From positions 1 to 14,262 of the forward strand of contig CABVAP010000056.1 in NCBI GenBank assembly GCA_902496345.1: a stretch of DNA of 14,262 nucleotides, written 5' to 3'. The DNA is from an uncultured Eubacteriales bacterium (lineage in GTDB: Bacteria > Bacillota > Clostridia > Lachnospirales > CAG-274). The position numbers and the translations under genes are program-made. The notes under the pieces are model-generated. The model did no database searches. It was not told where the DNA came from and worked only from the letters and a program-made list of their open reading frames with translations. Shown in pieces: positions 8,055-14,205 of the stretch (within the stretch, counting starts at the first letter, position 1; each line of letters begins with the position of its first letter).

Positions 8055-9080
8055 TTAAAACTGTTTTAAGAATTTAATATCGTTTTCAAAAAGTAAACGT
8101 AAGTCAGAGATTGCATATTTTTGCATAGCAACACGTTCAAGACCCATACCAAAAGCGAAACCGCTGTAAACATTAGGGTCAATTCCAGCCATTTCAAGAA
8201 CTTTAGGGTGAACCATACCACAACCTAAAACTTCAATCCAGCCACTGTCTTTACAAACACGGCAACCTTTTCCGCCACAAGCGAAACAAGAAGCGTCCAT
8301 TTCAGCACTAGGCTCTGTAAAAGGGAAATGGTGAGGACGGAAACGAACTTTTGTATCTTCACCAAACAACTCTTTAGCAAAAACAGCTAAAGCACCTTTA
8401 AGGTCGCCCATAGTGATACCTTTGTCGATAACAAGACCCTCAAGCTGGTGGAAGATAGGAGAATGAGTTGCATCAACTTCGTCAGAACGATAAACACGGC
8501 CAGGAGCAATAACCTTGATAGGAAGTTTACCTTTTTCCATAACACGAACTTGAATAGGAGAAGTTTGTGTTCTCAAAAGGAAATCGCCTTTTCCGTCAAT
8601 ATAGAAAGTATCTTGTTCATCTCTGGCAGGGTGGTCTTTAGGGATATTTAAAGCCTCAAAATTATAGTGAGCAAGTTCAACCTCTGGACCTTCAGCAATT
8701 TCGTAACCCATACCGATAAATATATTTTTAATGTTATCAATAACTTGATTCATAGGGTGTTTATGACCAAGAACTTTAGCTTTACCCGGCATAGTAACGT
8801 CAATAGTTTCAGCCTTAAGTTTAATTTCTTGTTCTTTAGCGAGTAAAGTTTTTTTAGCCTCATCGAGTTTAGTTTCGATAGACTCTCTAACTTCATTAGC
8901 GAGTTGACCGATAACAGGTCTTTCTTCTTTAGATAAAGCACCCATACCCTTTAAAATTTGAGTAAGTTCACCTTTTTTACCTAAAAATTTAACTCTTAAA
9001 TCATCAAGTGCTTTTAAGTCATTAGCACTTTTTAAATTTTCGATTGCAAGCTCTTTAATTTCTTTAAGCTTATCTTTCAT
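8055..9080 (-). CDS. pheS: Phenylalanine--tRNA ligase alpha subunit
   Basis: The 341-residue catalytic subunit that activates phenylalanine with ATP and transfers it to tRNA-Phe. An N-terminal coiled-coil arm (about 1-90) that contacts tRNA is followed by the class II synthetase core: HPARDEQDTFY at 150-160, LLRTQTSP at 168-175, GRVYRSDEVDATHSP at 194-208, RPHHFPFTEPSAE at 248-260, and the motif 3 region GFAFGMGLER at 307-316. A Cys-rich insert (C265, C268, C273, C276) is usual for Firmicutes PheS. The start at 9080 has AAAGGGG about 8 bases upstream. An in-frame TTG at 9098 lies inside that site and is rejected. It is the first gene of pheST, under the T-box leader. Confidence 0.98.
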   Translation of the reverse strand: MKDKLKEIKELAIENLKSANDLKALDDLRVKFLGKKGELTQILKGMGALSKEERPVIGQLANEVRESIETKLDEAKKTLLAKEQEIKLKAETIDVTMPGKAKVLGHKHPMNQVIDNIKNIFIGMGYEIAEGPEVELAHYNFEALNIPKDHPARDEQDTFYIDGKGDFLLRTQTSPIQVRVMEKGKLPIKVIAPGRVYRSDEVDATHSPIFHQLEGLVIDKGITMGDLKGALAVFAKELFGEDTKVRFRPHHFPFTEPSAEMDASCFACGGKGCRVCKDSGWIEVLGCGMVHPKVLEMAGIDPNVYSGFAFGMGLERVAMQKYAISDLRLLFENDIKFLKQF

Positions 9081-9128
9081 TTTTGTAACCCCTTTCAAAT
9101 TTGCATAGTATGCATAATTTTTTGCAAT

Positions 9129-9156
9129 AAAAAAACTCCGTCAAAAAGGGACGAAG
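9129..9156 (-). terminator. Leader terminator (attenuator) of the pheST T-box
   Basis: On the minus strand CUUCGUC (complement of 9150-9156) pairs with GACGGAG (complement of 9136-9142) across a 7-base loop, and seven Ts follow (9129-9135). It sits between the T-box sequence and the pheS ribosome binding site, where premature termination occurs when tRNA-Phe is charged. Confidence 0.88.
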
Positions 9157-9405
9157 CAATAGTCTAAATCCGTGGTACCACCCTAGTTTCTGAAAATATT
9201 CAGACACTCAAAAGACGTAACGAGCCAAACGTGCAAATCTACTATTTTTCACAATTTTAGGAAAGCAAAAAAATTCAAAAAGCAAACTCCGACGGGAACT
9301 TCAATATTGTTTTATTTGAAAAATGCTTCCAGCCCAAGGCATTTTATCTCTGCCAAAACCACAATATCTACTTCCGTCATCACAGTAGTATCACTATAAA
9401 TCTTA
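9129..9405 (-). promoter_or_regulatory. T-box leader riboswitch, tRNA-Phe specific
   Basis: A leader of roughly 300 bases between the pheST promoter and pheS. The T-box sequence AGGGTGGTACCACGG occupies 9170-9184 on the minus strand; its UGGU bulge would pair with the ACCA end of uncharged tRNA, consistent with an A discriminator. In stem I the base GACGG pairs with CCGTC, the 5' side carries AGTAG, and the 3' side carries GAA (9300-9302), one base, then UUC (9296-9298). The AGUA/GAA pair is the usual S-turn of the specifier loop, so UUC, a Phe codon, is the specifier. It matches the gene controlled. Uncharged tRNA-Phe would stabilise the antiterminator and allow pheST expression. Confidence 0.95.
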
Positions 9406-9409
9406 TGAC

Positions 9410-9438
9410 ATTATATCACAGTCAGAGCAAAAAGTCAA
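9410..9438 (-). promoter_or_regulatory. pheS: Sigma-A promoter of pheST
   Basis: On the minus strand TTGACT (9433-9438), a 17-base spacer and a perfect TATAAT (9410-9415). Transcription would begin near 9403, at the foot of T-box stem I. Its -35 box lies 17 bases from that of the divergent asp23 promoter. Confidence 0.88.
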
Positions 9439-9455
9439 ATTTTATTTTTAAAACC

Positions 9456-9484
9456 TTGTTATTTAAAAAAATGTATGCTATAAT
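9456..9484 (+). promoter_or_regulatory. Sigma-A promoter of asp23
   Basis: TTGTTA (9456-9461), a 17-base spacer and a perfect TATAAT (9479-9484), about 50 bases before the asp23 start codon. The leader is short, ending in GAGGTGA (9522-9528). No operator or riboswitch is evident. Confidence 0.85.
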
Positions 9485-9532
9485 CCAACTATGTAAAAAT
9501 AAGCAAGTTATAAATAATTACGAGGTGATTTT

Positions 9533-9892
9533 ATGTCTGTAAATTTACAAAATGAATATGGAGTAATTAAGATAAAAACGGATATAGTTGCGTACATAGC
9601 AGGTGTTGCAACGAACGAATGTGAGAAAGTAACAGGACTTGTTGCAAAAGTTGGGAAAGACGGTTTTGTTCAGCTTTTAAAGCCGGACAAACTTTCAAAA
9701 GGTGTAAAAATCAATTTTGAAGACGATATTCTCAACATAGACGTTCACATAGCAGTTGAATATGGTGCAAAAATCACCGAAGTTGCCGACTTTATAATTG
9801 GCAGGGTAAAATACAGAGTTGAAGAATACACAGGTTTAATTGTAAACAACGTAAATGTTTTTGTAGAGGGCATACAAATGCCAGAGCAATAA
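9533..9892 (+). CDS. Asp23/Gls24 family envelope stress protein
   Basis: A 119-residue protein of the Asp23/Gls24 (DUF322, YloU-like) family. Family members are small proteins linked to cell-envelope homeostasis, and Staphylococcus Asp23 is membrane-tethered through a partner. The opening NEYGVIKIKTDIVAYIAGVATNECEKVTGL (about 7-36), the central VHIAVEYGAKITEVA (71-85) and the closing VNNVNVFVEGI (104-114) are family hallmarks. There is no signal peptide or membrane segment, so it is cytoplasmic or peripheral. The start has GAGGTGA 4 bases upstream. In many Firmicutes this gene is followed directly by fakA/yloV and then, sometimes after other genes, recG. Here fakA is missing and a GC-rich element lies in the gap. 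The molecular function of the family is not settled. Confidence 0.92.
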   Translation: MSVNLQNEYGVIKIKTDIVAYIAGVATNECEKVTGLVAKVGKDGFVQLLKPDKLSKGVKINFEDDILNIDVHIAVEYGAKITEVADFIIGRVKYRVEEYTGLIVNNVNVFVEGIQMPEQ

Positions 9893-9906
9893 AAAATTAA
9901 AAACTT

Positions 9907-10055
9907 AAGACCGTGGGACGTCGCCCCACCACCCCACCCTCTAGGTCAGCACTTTTGCTACGCAAAAGCCGGCTTACGCCGTCTGGACTTCTTTCCGGTG
10001 CATATTAAAAAAAGCTTGGCAAAGAACTTTTGTCGGAAACTATCGTTTCCTTTTG
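9907..10055 (+). repeat. GC-rich hairpin-filled intergenic element
   Basis: This fills most of the gap between asp23 and recG. Positions 9909-10000 are about 60% G+C in otherwise strongly AT-rich DNA. It is packed with small perfect hairpins: CTTTTGC/GCAAAAG (9952-9958 with 9962-9968, loop TAC), CGGC/GCCG (9970-9973 with 9978-9981, loop TTAC), CTGGA/TCCGG (9983-9987 with 9994-9998), and GGAAAC/GTTTCC (10035-10040 with 10045-10050). GACC at 9909 and GGTC at 9944 could close the left part. The style is that of a dispersed palindromic repeat or miniature insertion rather than a gene. With no second full copy in the window this is an inference, and the borders are approximate. Confidence 0.5.
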
Positions 10056-10060
10056 TGTTT
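10035..10060 (+). terminator. Possible terminator between asp23 and recG
   Basis: GGAAAC (10035-10040) and GTTTCC (10045-10050) form a 6-bp stem with the 4-base loop TATC, followed by TTTTGTGTTT. It is the best intrinsic-terminator shape downstream of asp23, though the stem is short and it may belong to the GC-rich element. Confidence 0.45.
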
Positions 10061-10142
10061 ATAGCATACATTGGAAAAAAGGTCTTTTGTAAAAAATCTT
10101 CATTGTTTTAAAAAAACTTATACAATTAGAAAGGTTGAGTTT

Positions 10143-12215
10143 ATGCAGTTTTCAGACCGAATCAATATAGTAAAGAACATCGGCGAAAAGAGAGCAGAAA
10201 AATTTAATAAATTAGGAATTTTCACAGTGCTTGATTTGGTGGAGCATTTCCCACGAGATTATGACGATAGAAGTAAATTCAATACAACCGATGAAATTGC
10301 TTTGAATGAGGTTAATACAATAAAAGGTAGTTTGTCTGTAAAACCTGAAATTCAAAAAAAAGGTAAGTTTACACTTGTAAAAGCAAAAATTCACGATGAA
10401 AAAGGTTCTGTTGATGCTGTATGGTTTAACCAACCGTATATAAGAAATTCGTTAGAAGTTGGCAAAAAATATATTTTCACAGGTAAGGCATCATTGAAAT
10501 ATAATACAGTCCAACTTGAGTCACCGGATTTTGAGAAATTTGGCGATAAAGAACTTTTGTCAACCGGTAGAATTGTGCCGGTTTATTCGTCAACTTATGG
10601 ACTTTCCCAAAAAATTTTTAGAAGTATAATAAGAAATGTACTTGATGAAATCAATGACGAGCTAGACGAATTTATTCCAAAATACATAAAAGACAAATAT
10701 AAACTTTGTGATAGACGCTTTGCAATTTTCAATATACATTTCCCTGAAAATGACGAAAGCTTTTTTATTGCAAGGAAAAGACTTGTTTTTGAAGAGCTGT
10801 TTTTGTTGCAAGTAAAACTCTTGCAAGTAAAAGGTTTTATAAAACAAAAAGATTGTTCTGTTTCCATAGAAAATTTTGACACAACCGAAATTCGTTCTGC
10901 CCTACCCTTTAAACTAACGGATGCACAAGAGAGAGTTTTTGCCGAGATATTGACCGATTTAAAAAACAATGTCACAATGAATAGATTAATTCAAGGTGAT
11001 GTTGGTTCAGGAAAAACAGCAATAGCGATGTTGAGTGCATATATAATGGCAAAAAATGGCTATCAAACAGCATTAATGGCACCGACAGACGTTCTTGCAA
11101 AACAGCATTACGAATCATTTTTAAGTATATTTGAAAACTTAGGAATAAAATGTGTTCTTCTTTCAGGTGGACTAAAAAAGAGCGAAAAAAGACGAGCATA
11201 CGAGTATATAGAGCTTGGAGTTGCCGATATTATAATCGGAACTCACGCAATAATTCAAGATACAGTTAAATATAACAATTTAGGGCTTGTAATAACTGAT
11301 GAACAGCATAGGTTTGGAGTTCGTCAAAGGAATAAACTTGCGAAAAAGGGTGACAATCCACACATTATGGTAATGACGGCCACCCCTATACCTAGGACAC
11401 TGGCACTTATTTTATATGGTGATTTGGATATATCAATTATAGATAAACTTCCACCAGGTAGGCAAAAAATAGATACATTAGCTGTAAACTCAACTTATTA
11501 CGAGCGAATTTATAAATTCATAGCTAAAGAAATTGATAAAGGTAGGCAAATTTACATAATTTGTCCAACAATTGAAGAGAGTGAAAATTCAGAAACAACA
11601 AAAAAGAGTGAGTTAAAAGCTGTCGAACAGTATACAGAAAAATTAAAAACAGAAATTTTTCCAAATTATAGAGTTGAATGTATTCACGGAAAATTTAAAG
11701 CAGATTATAAAAATTACGTTATGGAAGAATTTTCAAACGGCAACATTGACATTTTAGTTTCAACAACTGTTATAGAAGTTGGAATCAATGTTCCAAACGC
11801 AACAATTATGTTGATTGAGAATGCAGAACGCTTTGGACTTGCCCAATTACATCAGTTAAGAGGACGAGTTGGACGTGGCAGTGAAAAATCATATTGTATT
11901 TTGGTGAGTGACTCAAAAAATAAAGTTGCAAAAGAGCGAATGAAAACAATGACATCATCAACGGACGGTTTTGAAATTTCAGAAAAGGACTTAAATCTTC
12001 GAGGTCCGGGTGACTTTTTTGGCACAAGACAACACGGAATCCCGGAATTAAAAATTGCAAATCTTTATAAAGATATTGAAATTTTAAAAATGGTACAAAA
12101 AGCGTCTGAGGAACTTTATAGAAAAGACCCAACCTTATCAAAAGAAGAAAATAAAAGATTGTCAATTGAAATCGAAAAATTTTTTAAATCAGCCGAAAGC
12201 CTAGATTTGAATTAA
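10143..12215 (+). CDS. recG: ATP-dependent DNA helicase RecG
   Basis: A 690-residue superfamily 2 helicase that remodels stalled replication forks and Holliday junctions; family length is about 680-700. The N-terminal wedge region with an OB fold (about 55-150) binds branched DNA. The motor domains follow: Walker A GDVGSGKT at 285-292, motif Ia APTDVLAKQH at 313-322, DEQHRFG at 386-392, TATPIPRTLAL at 412-422, and the second RecA domain with TTVIEVGINVPNA at 541-553 and HQLRGRVGRG at 570-579. The RecG signature GPGDFFGTRQHG is at 621-632. I chose the ATG at 10143 because AGAAAGG lies 8 bases before it and MQFSDRINIVKNIGEKRA matches a typical RecG start. An in-frame start at 10071 would add 24 unlikely residues. 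No clear promoter of its own is visible; transcription may come from asp23. Intact. Confidence 0.97.
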   Translation: MQFSDRINIVKNIGEKRAEKFNKLGIFTVLDLVEHFPRDYDDRSKFNTTDEIALNEVNTIKGSLSVKPEIQKKGKFTLVKAKIHDEKGSVDAVWFNQPYIRNSLEVGKKYIFTGKASLKYNTVQLESPDFEKFGDKELLSTGRIVPVYSSTYGLSQKIFRSIIRNVLDEINDELDEFIPKYIKDKYKLCDRRFAIFNIHFPENDESFFIARKRLVFEELFLLQVKLLQVKGFIKQKDCSVSIENFDTTEIRSALPFKLTDAQERVFAEILTDLKNNVTMNRLIQGDVGSGKTAIAMLSAYIMAKNGYQTALMAPTDVLAKQHYESFLSIFENLGIKCVLLSGGLKKSEKRRAYEYIELGVADIIIGTHAIIQDTVKYNNLGLVITDEQHRFGVRQRNKLAKKGDNPHIMVMTATPIPRTLALILYGDLDISIIDKLPPGRQKIDTLAVNSTYYERIYKFIAKEIDKGRQIYIICPTIEESENSETTKKSELKAVEQYTEKLKTEIFPNYRVECIHGKFKADYKNYVMEEFSNGNIDILVSTTVIEVGINVPNATIMLIENAERFGLAQLHQLRGRVGRGSEKSYCILVSDSKNKVAKERMKTMTSSTDGFEISEKDLNLRGPGDFFGTRQHGIPELKIANLYKDIEILKMVQKASEELYRKDPTLSKEENKRLSIEIEKFFKSAESLDLN

Positions 12216-12297
12216 AATAACAACCAAAATATAAAAAGCAAATTTTGTTTAAATTATATACCAAGTTTGTATTTTTTCAATTTTAACAAAAAAATAT

Positions 12298-12326
12298 TTG
12301 CTAGTTTGTGTAATATATTGTATAAT
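12298..12326 (+). promoter_or_regulatory. rsmD: Sigma-A promoter of the rsmD-coaD operon
   Basis: TTGCTA (12298-12303), a 17-base spacer and a perfect TATAAT (12321-12326). Transcription would start near 12333, about 70 bases before the rsmD ATG, just ahead of the palindrome at 12346-12380. Confidence 0.8.
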
Positions 12327-12345
12327 AATAGTTAGTGTATTTATT

Positions 12346-12380
12346 AAATATTTTTGTCGATTGTAAAGACAAAAATATTT
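12346..12380 (+). promoter_or_regulatory. Perfect 13-bp palindrome in the rsmD leader
   Basis: AAATATTTTTGTC (12346-12358) and GACAAAAATATTT (12368-12380) are exact inverted repeats separated by 9 bases. They lie between the predicted start of transcription and the AAGGAG site of rsmD (from about 12389). No T-run follows, so it is not a normal terminator for recG. It could be an mRNA 5' stability hairpin, a protein-binding operator or a translation control element. The structure is seen directly; the role is unknown. Confidence 0.6.
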
Positions 12381-12401
12381 GCAATAAAAAGGAGTTTTTA
12401 T

Positions 12402-12974
12402 ATGCGTGTTATTTCTGGAAGTGCGAGAGGCTTAAAATTAAAAGCACCCGAAGGGCTTGACACAAGACCAACTATTGACCGTATAAAAGAATCTTTATTT
12501 AATATAATCGCTAACGATTTGTACGATATTGATTTTCTTGATGTATATAGTGGTTCTGGTGGGATTGGTATTGAAGCTTTGTCTAGAGGTGCAAGAAGTG
12601 CTGTTTTCATTGATTCTGCAAAAAAAAGTATCGATGTAATAGAAGAAAATTTAAAATCATCAAGACTTTCTGATAGTGCGACTGTTTTAAAATCAGATGT
12701 TTTTGATGCAATTTCAAAACTTGGTAGAGAAAATAAAAAATTCGATATTATATTTATGGACCCACCATATAAAAAAGGTCTTGTAGAAGAAACATTGGAG
12801 GCTATAAAAAACTCAAAAGTCTTAGCTGACGACGGTTTTATAATAGCAGAGCAGTCTTCTGATGAAAAAGAAATTGACGTTTATGGTTTCAGTGTTTATA
12901 GAATTAAAAAATACAATAAAATAAAAATGACATTTTTAGAAAATGATTGTTCGGAGGTTTTGTCAGATGAATAA
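12402..12974 (+). CDS. rsmD: 16S rRNA (guanine(966)-N(2))-methyltransferase
   Basis: A 190-residue SAM-dependent methyltransferase that modifies G966 of 16S rRNA in the 30S subunit. The opening MRVISGSARGLKL and TRPTIDRIKESLFNII (21-36) are RsmD hallmarks. The SAM-binding motif DVYSGSGGIGIEALSRGA is at 47-64, and the catalytic DPPY at 120-123. The ATG at 12402 has AAGGAG upstream; an in-frame start at 12354 falls inside the leader palindrome and is rejected. The last 8 bases overlap coaD, so the two are translationally coupled, an arrangement common in Firmicutes. Confidence 0.96.
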   Translation: MRVISGSARGLKLKAPEGLDTRPTIDRIKESLFNIIANDLYDIDFLDVYSGSGGIGIEALSRGARSAVFIDSAKKSIDVIEENLKSSRLSDSATVLKSDVFDAISKLGRENKKFDIIFMDPPYKKGLVEETLEAIKNSKVLADDGFIIAEQSSDEKEIDVYGFSVYRIKKYNKIKMTFLENDCSEVLSDE

Positions 12975-13443
12975 AGCAGTTTATCCGGGGAGCTTTGACC
13001 CAACAACAAATGGTCACCTTGATATTATAAAAAGGGCGTCTAGCCTTGTTGATACGCTTGTTATTGGTGTTTTAGAAAACCCATCAAAAACCCCTCTTTT
13101 CTCTATAGATGAAAGGGTCGAACATATAAAAATGCTCACAAAGGATTTAAACAACATTGAGGTTAGACCATTTTCAGGACTACTTAGTGACTTTGTAAAA
13201 CATATCGACGCAAAAATTGTTATAAGAGGTTTAAGAGCTGTAACAGATTTTGAATATGAGTTTCAAATGGCACTTACAAACAGAAGTTTAAACGAAAATA
13301 TGGAAACTTTGTTTATCCCAACAAGTACACAGTTTCTTTATTTAAGTTCAAGTATAGTAAAAGAAATTGCTATGTTTGGTGGCGATATTTCTGATATGGT
13401 ACCAGAAAAATTAAAAAATATTATCATTGATAAATTCAAATAA
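12967..13443 (+). CDS. coaD: Phosphopantetheine adenylyltransferase
   Basis: A 158-residue cytoplasmic enzyme of coenzyme A synthesis, which adenylates 4'-phosphopantetheine to dephospho-CoA. Family length is about 160. The nucleotidyltransferase signature is complete: PGSFDPTTNGHLDI at 7-20 with the (H/T)xGH element TNGH, RGLRAVTDFEYEFQMA at 88-102, and YLSSSIVKEIA at 125-135. The start at 12967 is inside rsmD (8-base overlap), preceded by CGGAGG within the rsmD coding sequence. An in-frame start at 12943 is rejected because it lacks the site and extends before the conserved N-terminus. Confidence 0.97.
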   Translation: MNKAVYPGSFDPTTNGHLDIIKRASSLVDTLVIGVLENPSKTPLFSIDERVEHIKMLTKDLNNIEVRPFSGLLSDFVKHIDAKIVIRGLRAVTDFEYEFQMALTNRSLNENMETLFIPTSTQFLYLSSSIVKEIAMFGGDISDMVPEKLKNIIIDKFK

Positions 13444-13462
13444 AAAATAGGAGGAATTTTTT

Positions 13463-13972
13463 ATGGATTCAATATTTGATTTGCTTGATGAGCTTGAGGA
13501 TATTATTGATAATGCCCCTGCCAAAGCATTTTCTCCAAAAAAAATAACAATCAATAAAGACGATTTGCTCGAAGTTATCGGGGATATTAGACTTAGTTTA
13601 CCACAGGAAATAAAGCAAGCAGAAAGACTTGCAAATAACTGTGATAAAATTATTAACGATGCAAATAATAAAGCACAAAGCATAATAAAAGATGCCGAAG
13701 AAAAATGCGAAAGACTTATAAGTGACCACGAAATCACAAAAAAAGCAAAAGAAGAAGCTGACATAATATTAAACGAAGCAAAAGATACTTCAAGAGAGAT
13801 GAGAATTGCAGCTGTTGAATATGCTGATAACCTCTTATCACAAACAGAACAGACACTCAAAAATTGTCTTGAAGATTTCTTAAAAACATCAAGAACTGCT
13901 GAAGATGCAATAGCAAAAGAAATAGATACTGTTTATAGTAATAGACAAGAATTACGTGGTAACGGAAATTAA
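13463..13972 (+). CDS. Coiled-coil protein of unknown function downstream of coaD
   Basis: A 169-residue, charged, strongly helical protein without signal peptide or membrane segment. An acidic N-terminal segment (1-20, DELEDIID) and a basic linker lead into residues about 32-50, then a long coiled coil from about 50 to 140 rich in Ala, Glu, Lys, Asp and Asn with heptad-like spacing. Similar small helical proteins next to coaD in Clostridia are often loosely labelled ATPase or V-type ATPase subunit H-like; I see no nucleotide-binding motif that would justify that. The overall shape resembles DivIVA-type or ATPase-stalk helices, but only by composition. An AGGAGG site (13449-13454) lies 8 bases before the ATG, 19 bases after coaD, so it is probably the third gene of the rsmD-coaD transcript. 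The product is expressed as a real protein in my view; its job is unknown. Confidence 0.85.
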   Translation: MDSIFDLLDELEDIIDNAPAKAFSPKKITINKDDLLEVIGDIRLSLPQEIKQAERLANNCDKIINDANNKAQSIIKDAEEKCERLISDHEITKKAKEEADIILNEAKDTSREMRIAAVEYADNLLSQTEQTLKNCLEDFLKTSRTAEDAIAKEIDTVYSNRQELRGNGN

Positions 13973-13979
13973 TACATAA

Positions 13980-14009
13980 AAAGATGTTGTCATTTATGAT
14001 AACATCTTT
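13980..14009 (+). terminator. Hairpin terminator after the coaD operon
   Basis: A 14-bp arm (13980-13993) pairs with 13996-14009 with one G-U pair and a 2-base loop, starting 8 bases after the last stop codon. The stem ends in CTTT but no longer T-run follows, so it may work together with the next hairpins. Confidence 0.65.
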
Positions 14010-14061
14010 AGGCTGTCAATAAATTCGACAGCCTTGCAAAAAATCAACAATTTTTTTGCAA
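14010..14061 (+). repeat. Two further tandem hairpins
   Basis: AGGCTGTC (14010-14017) pairs with GACAGCCT (14027-14034), then TTGCAAAAAA (14034-14043) pairs with TTTTTTGCAA (14052-14061). Together with the preceding hairpin they make three consecutive stems after the operon. The last one ends in a T-rich arm and could complete transcription termination. Confidence 0.55.
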
Positions 14062-14074
14062 ATTAAACTTTATT

Positions 14075-14205
14075 CCAAAATTTTCATTCGCTAATTTCTT
14101 AAAAAAATGCAATTTTTGCAAACTTAGTTTGCATTGCAGGCTTGAACCTTGCCAGCAACCAAAGTGCATTTTTTCTGCAAAATTAAATTGCTCTGAAAAT
14201 TTTGG
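14075..14205. repeat. Nested imperfect inverted repeat of about 130 bp
   Basis: CCAAAATTTTCA (14075-14086) is inverted as TGAAAATTTTGG (14194-14205). Inside, AAAAAATGCA (14102-14111) pairs with TGCATTTTTT (14165-14174), and at the centre TTGCAGGC (14134-14141) pairs with GCCAGCAA (14151-14158) with one mismatch. A side hairpin GCAAAC/GTTTGC lies between. The nesting suggests either a long cruciform-like or structured RNA element, or a MITE-like insertion. No open reading frame of note is present here or in the remaining bases to 14262. Confidence 0.5.

Noticed and set aside
8803..8880. Cys-rich or zinc-binding insert in PheS as something novel
   Set aside because: The four-Cys segment (residues 265-276, about 8253-8288) is a normal feature of Firmicutes PheS; no other unusual insert was found in the N-terminal arm region given here.
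10071..10142. In-frame 24-codon extension of RecG
   Set aside because: The ATG at 10143 has AGAAAGG at good spacing and matches the family N-terminus; the extension is low-complexity Lys/Phe-rich sequence.
12271..12297. AT-only hairpin between recG and rsmD as a recG terminator
   Set aside because: The stem is made of A-T pairs only and has no G-C core; in such AT-rich DNA this is expected by chance.
13411..13860. Long minus-strand open frame of 149 codons opposite the coiled-coil gene
   Set aside because: It is Ser/Ala/Ile-rich, the typical antisense reading of an Ala/Glu/Lys/Asp coiled coil, and the plus strand has the ribosome binding site.
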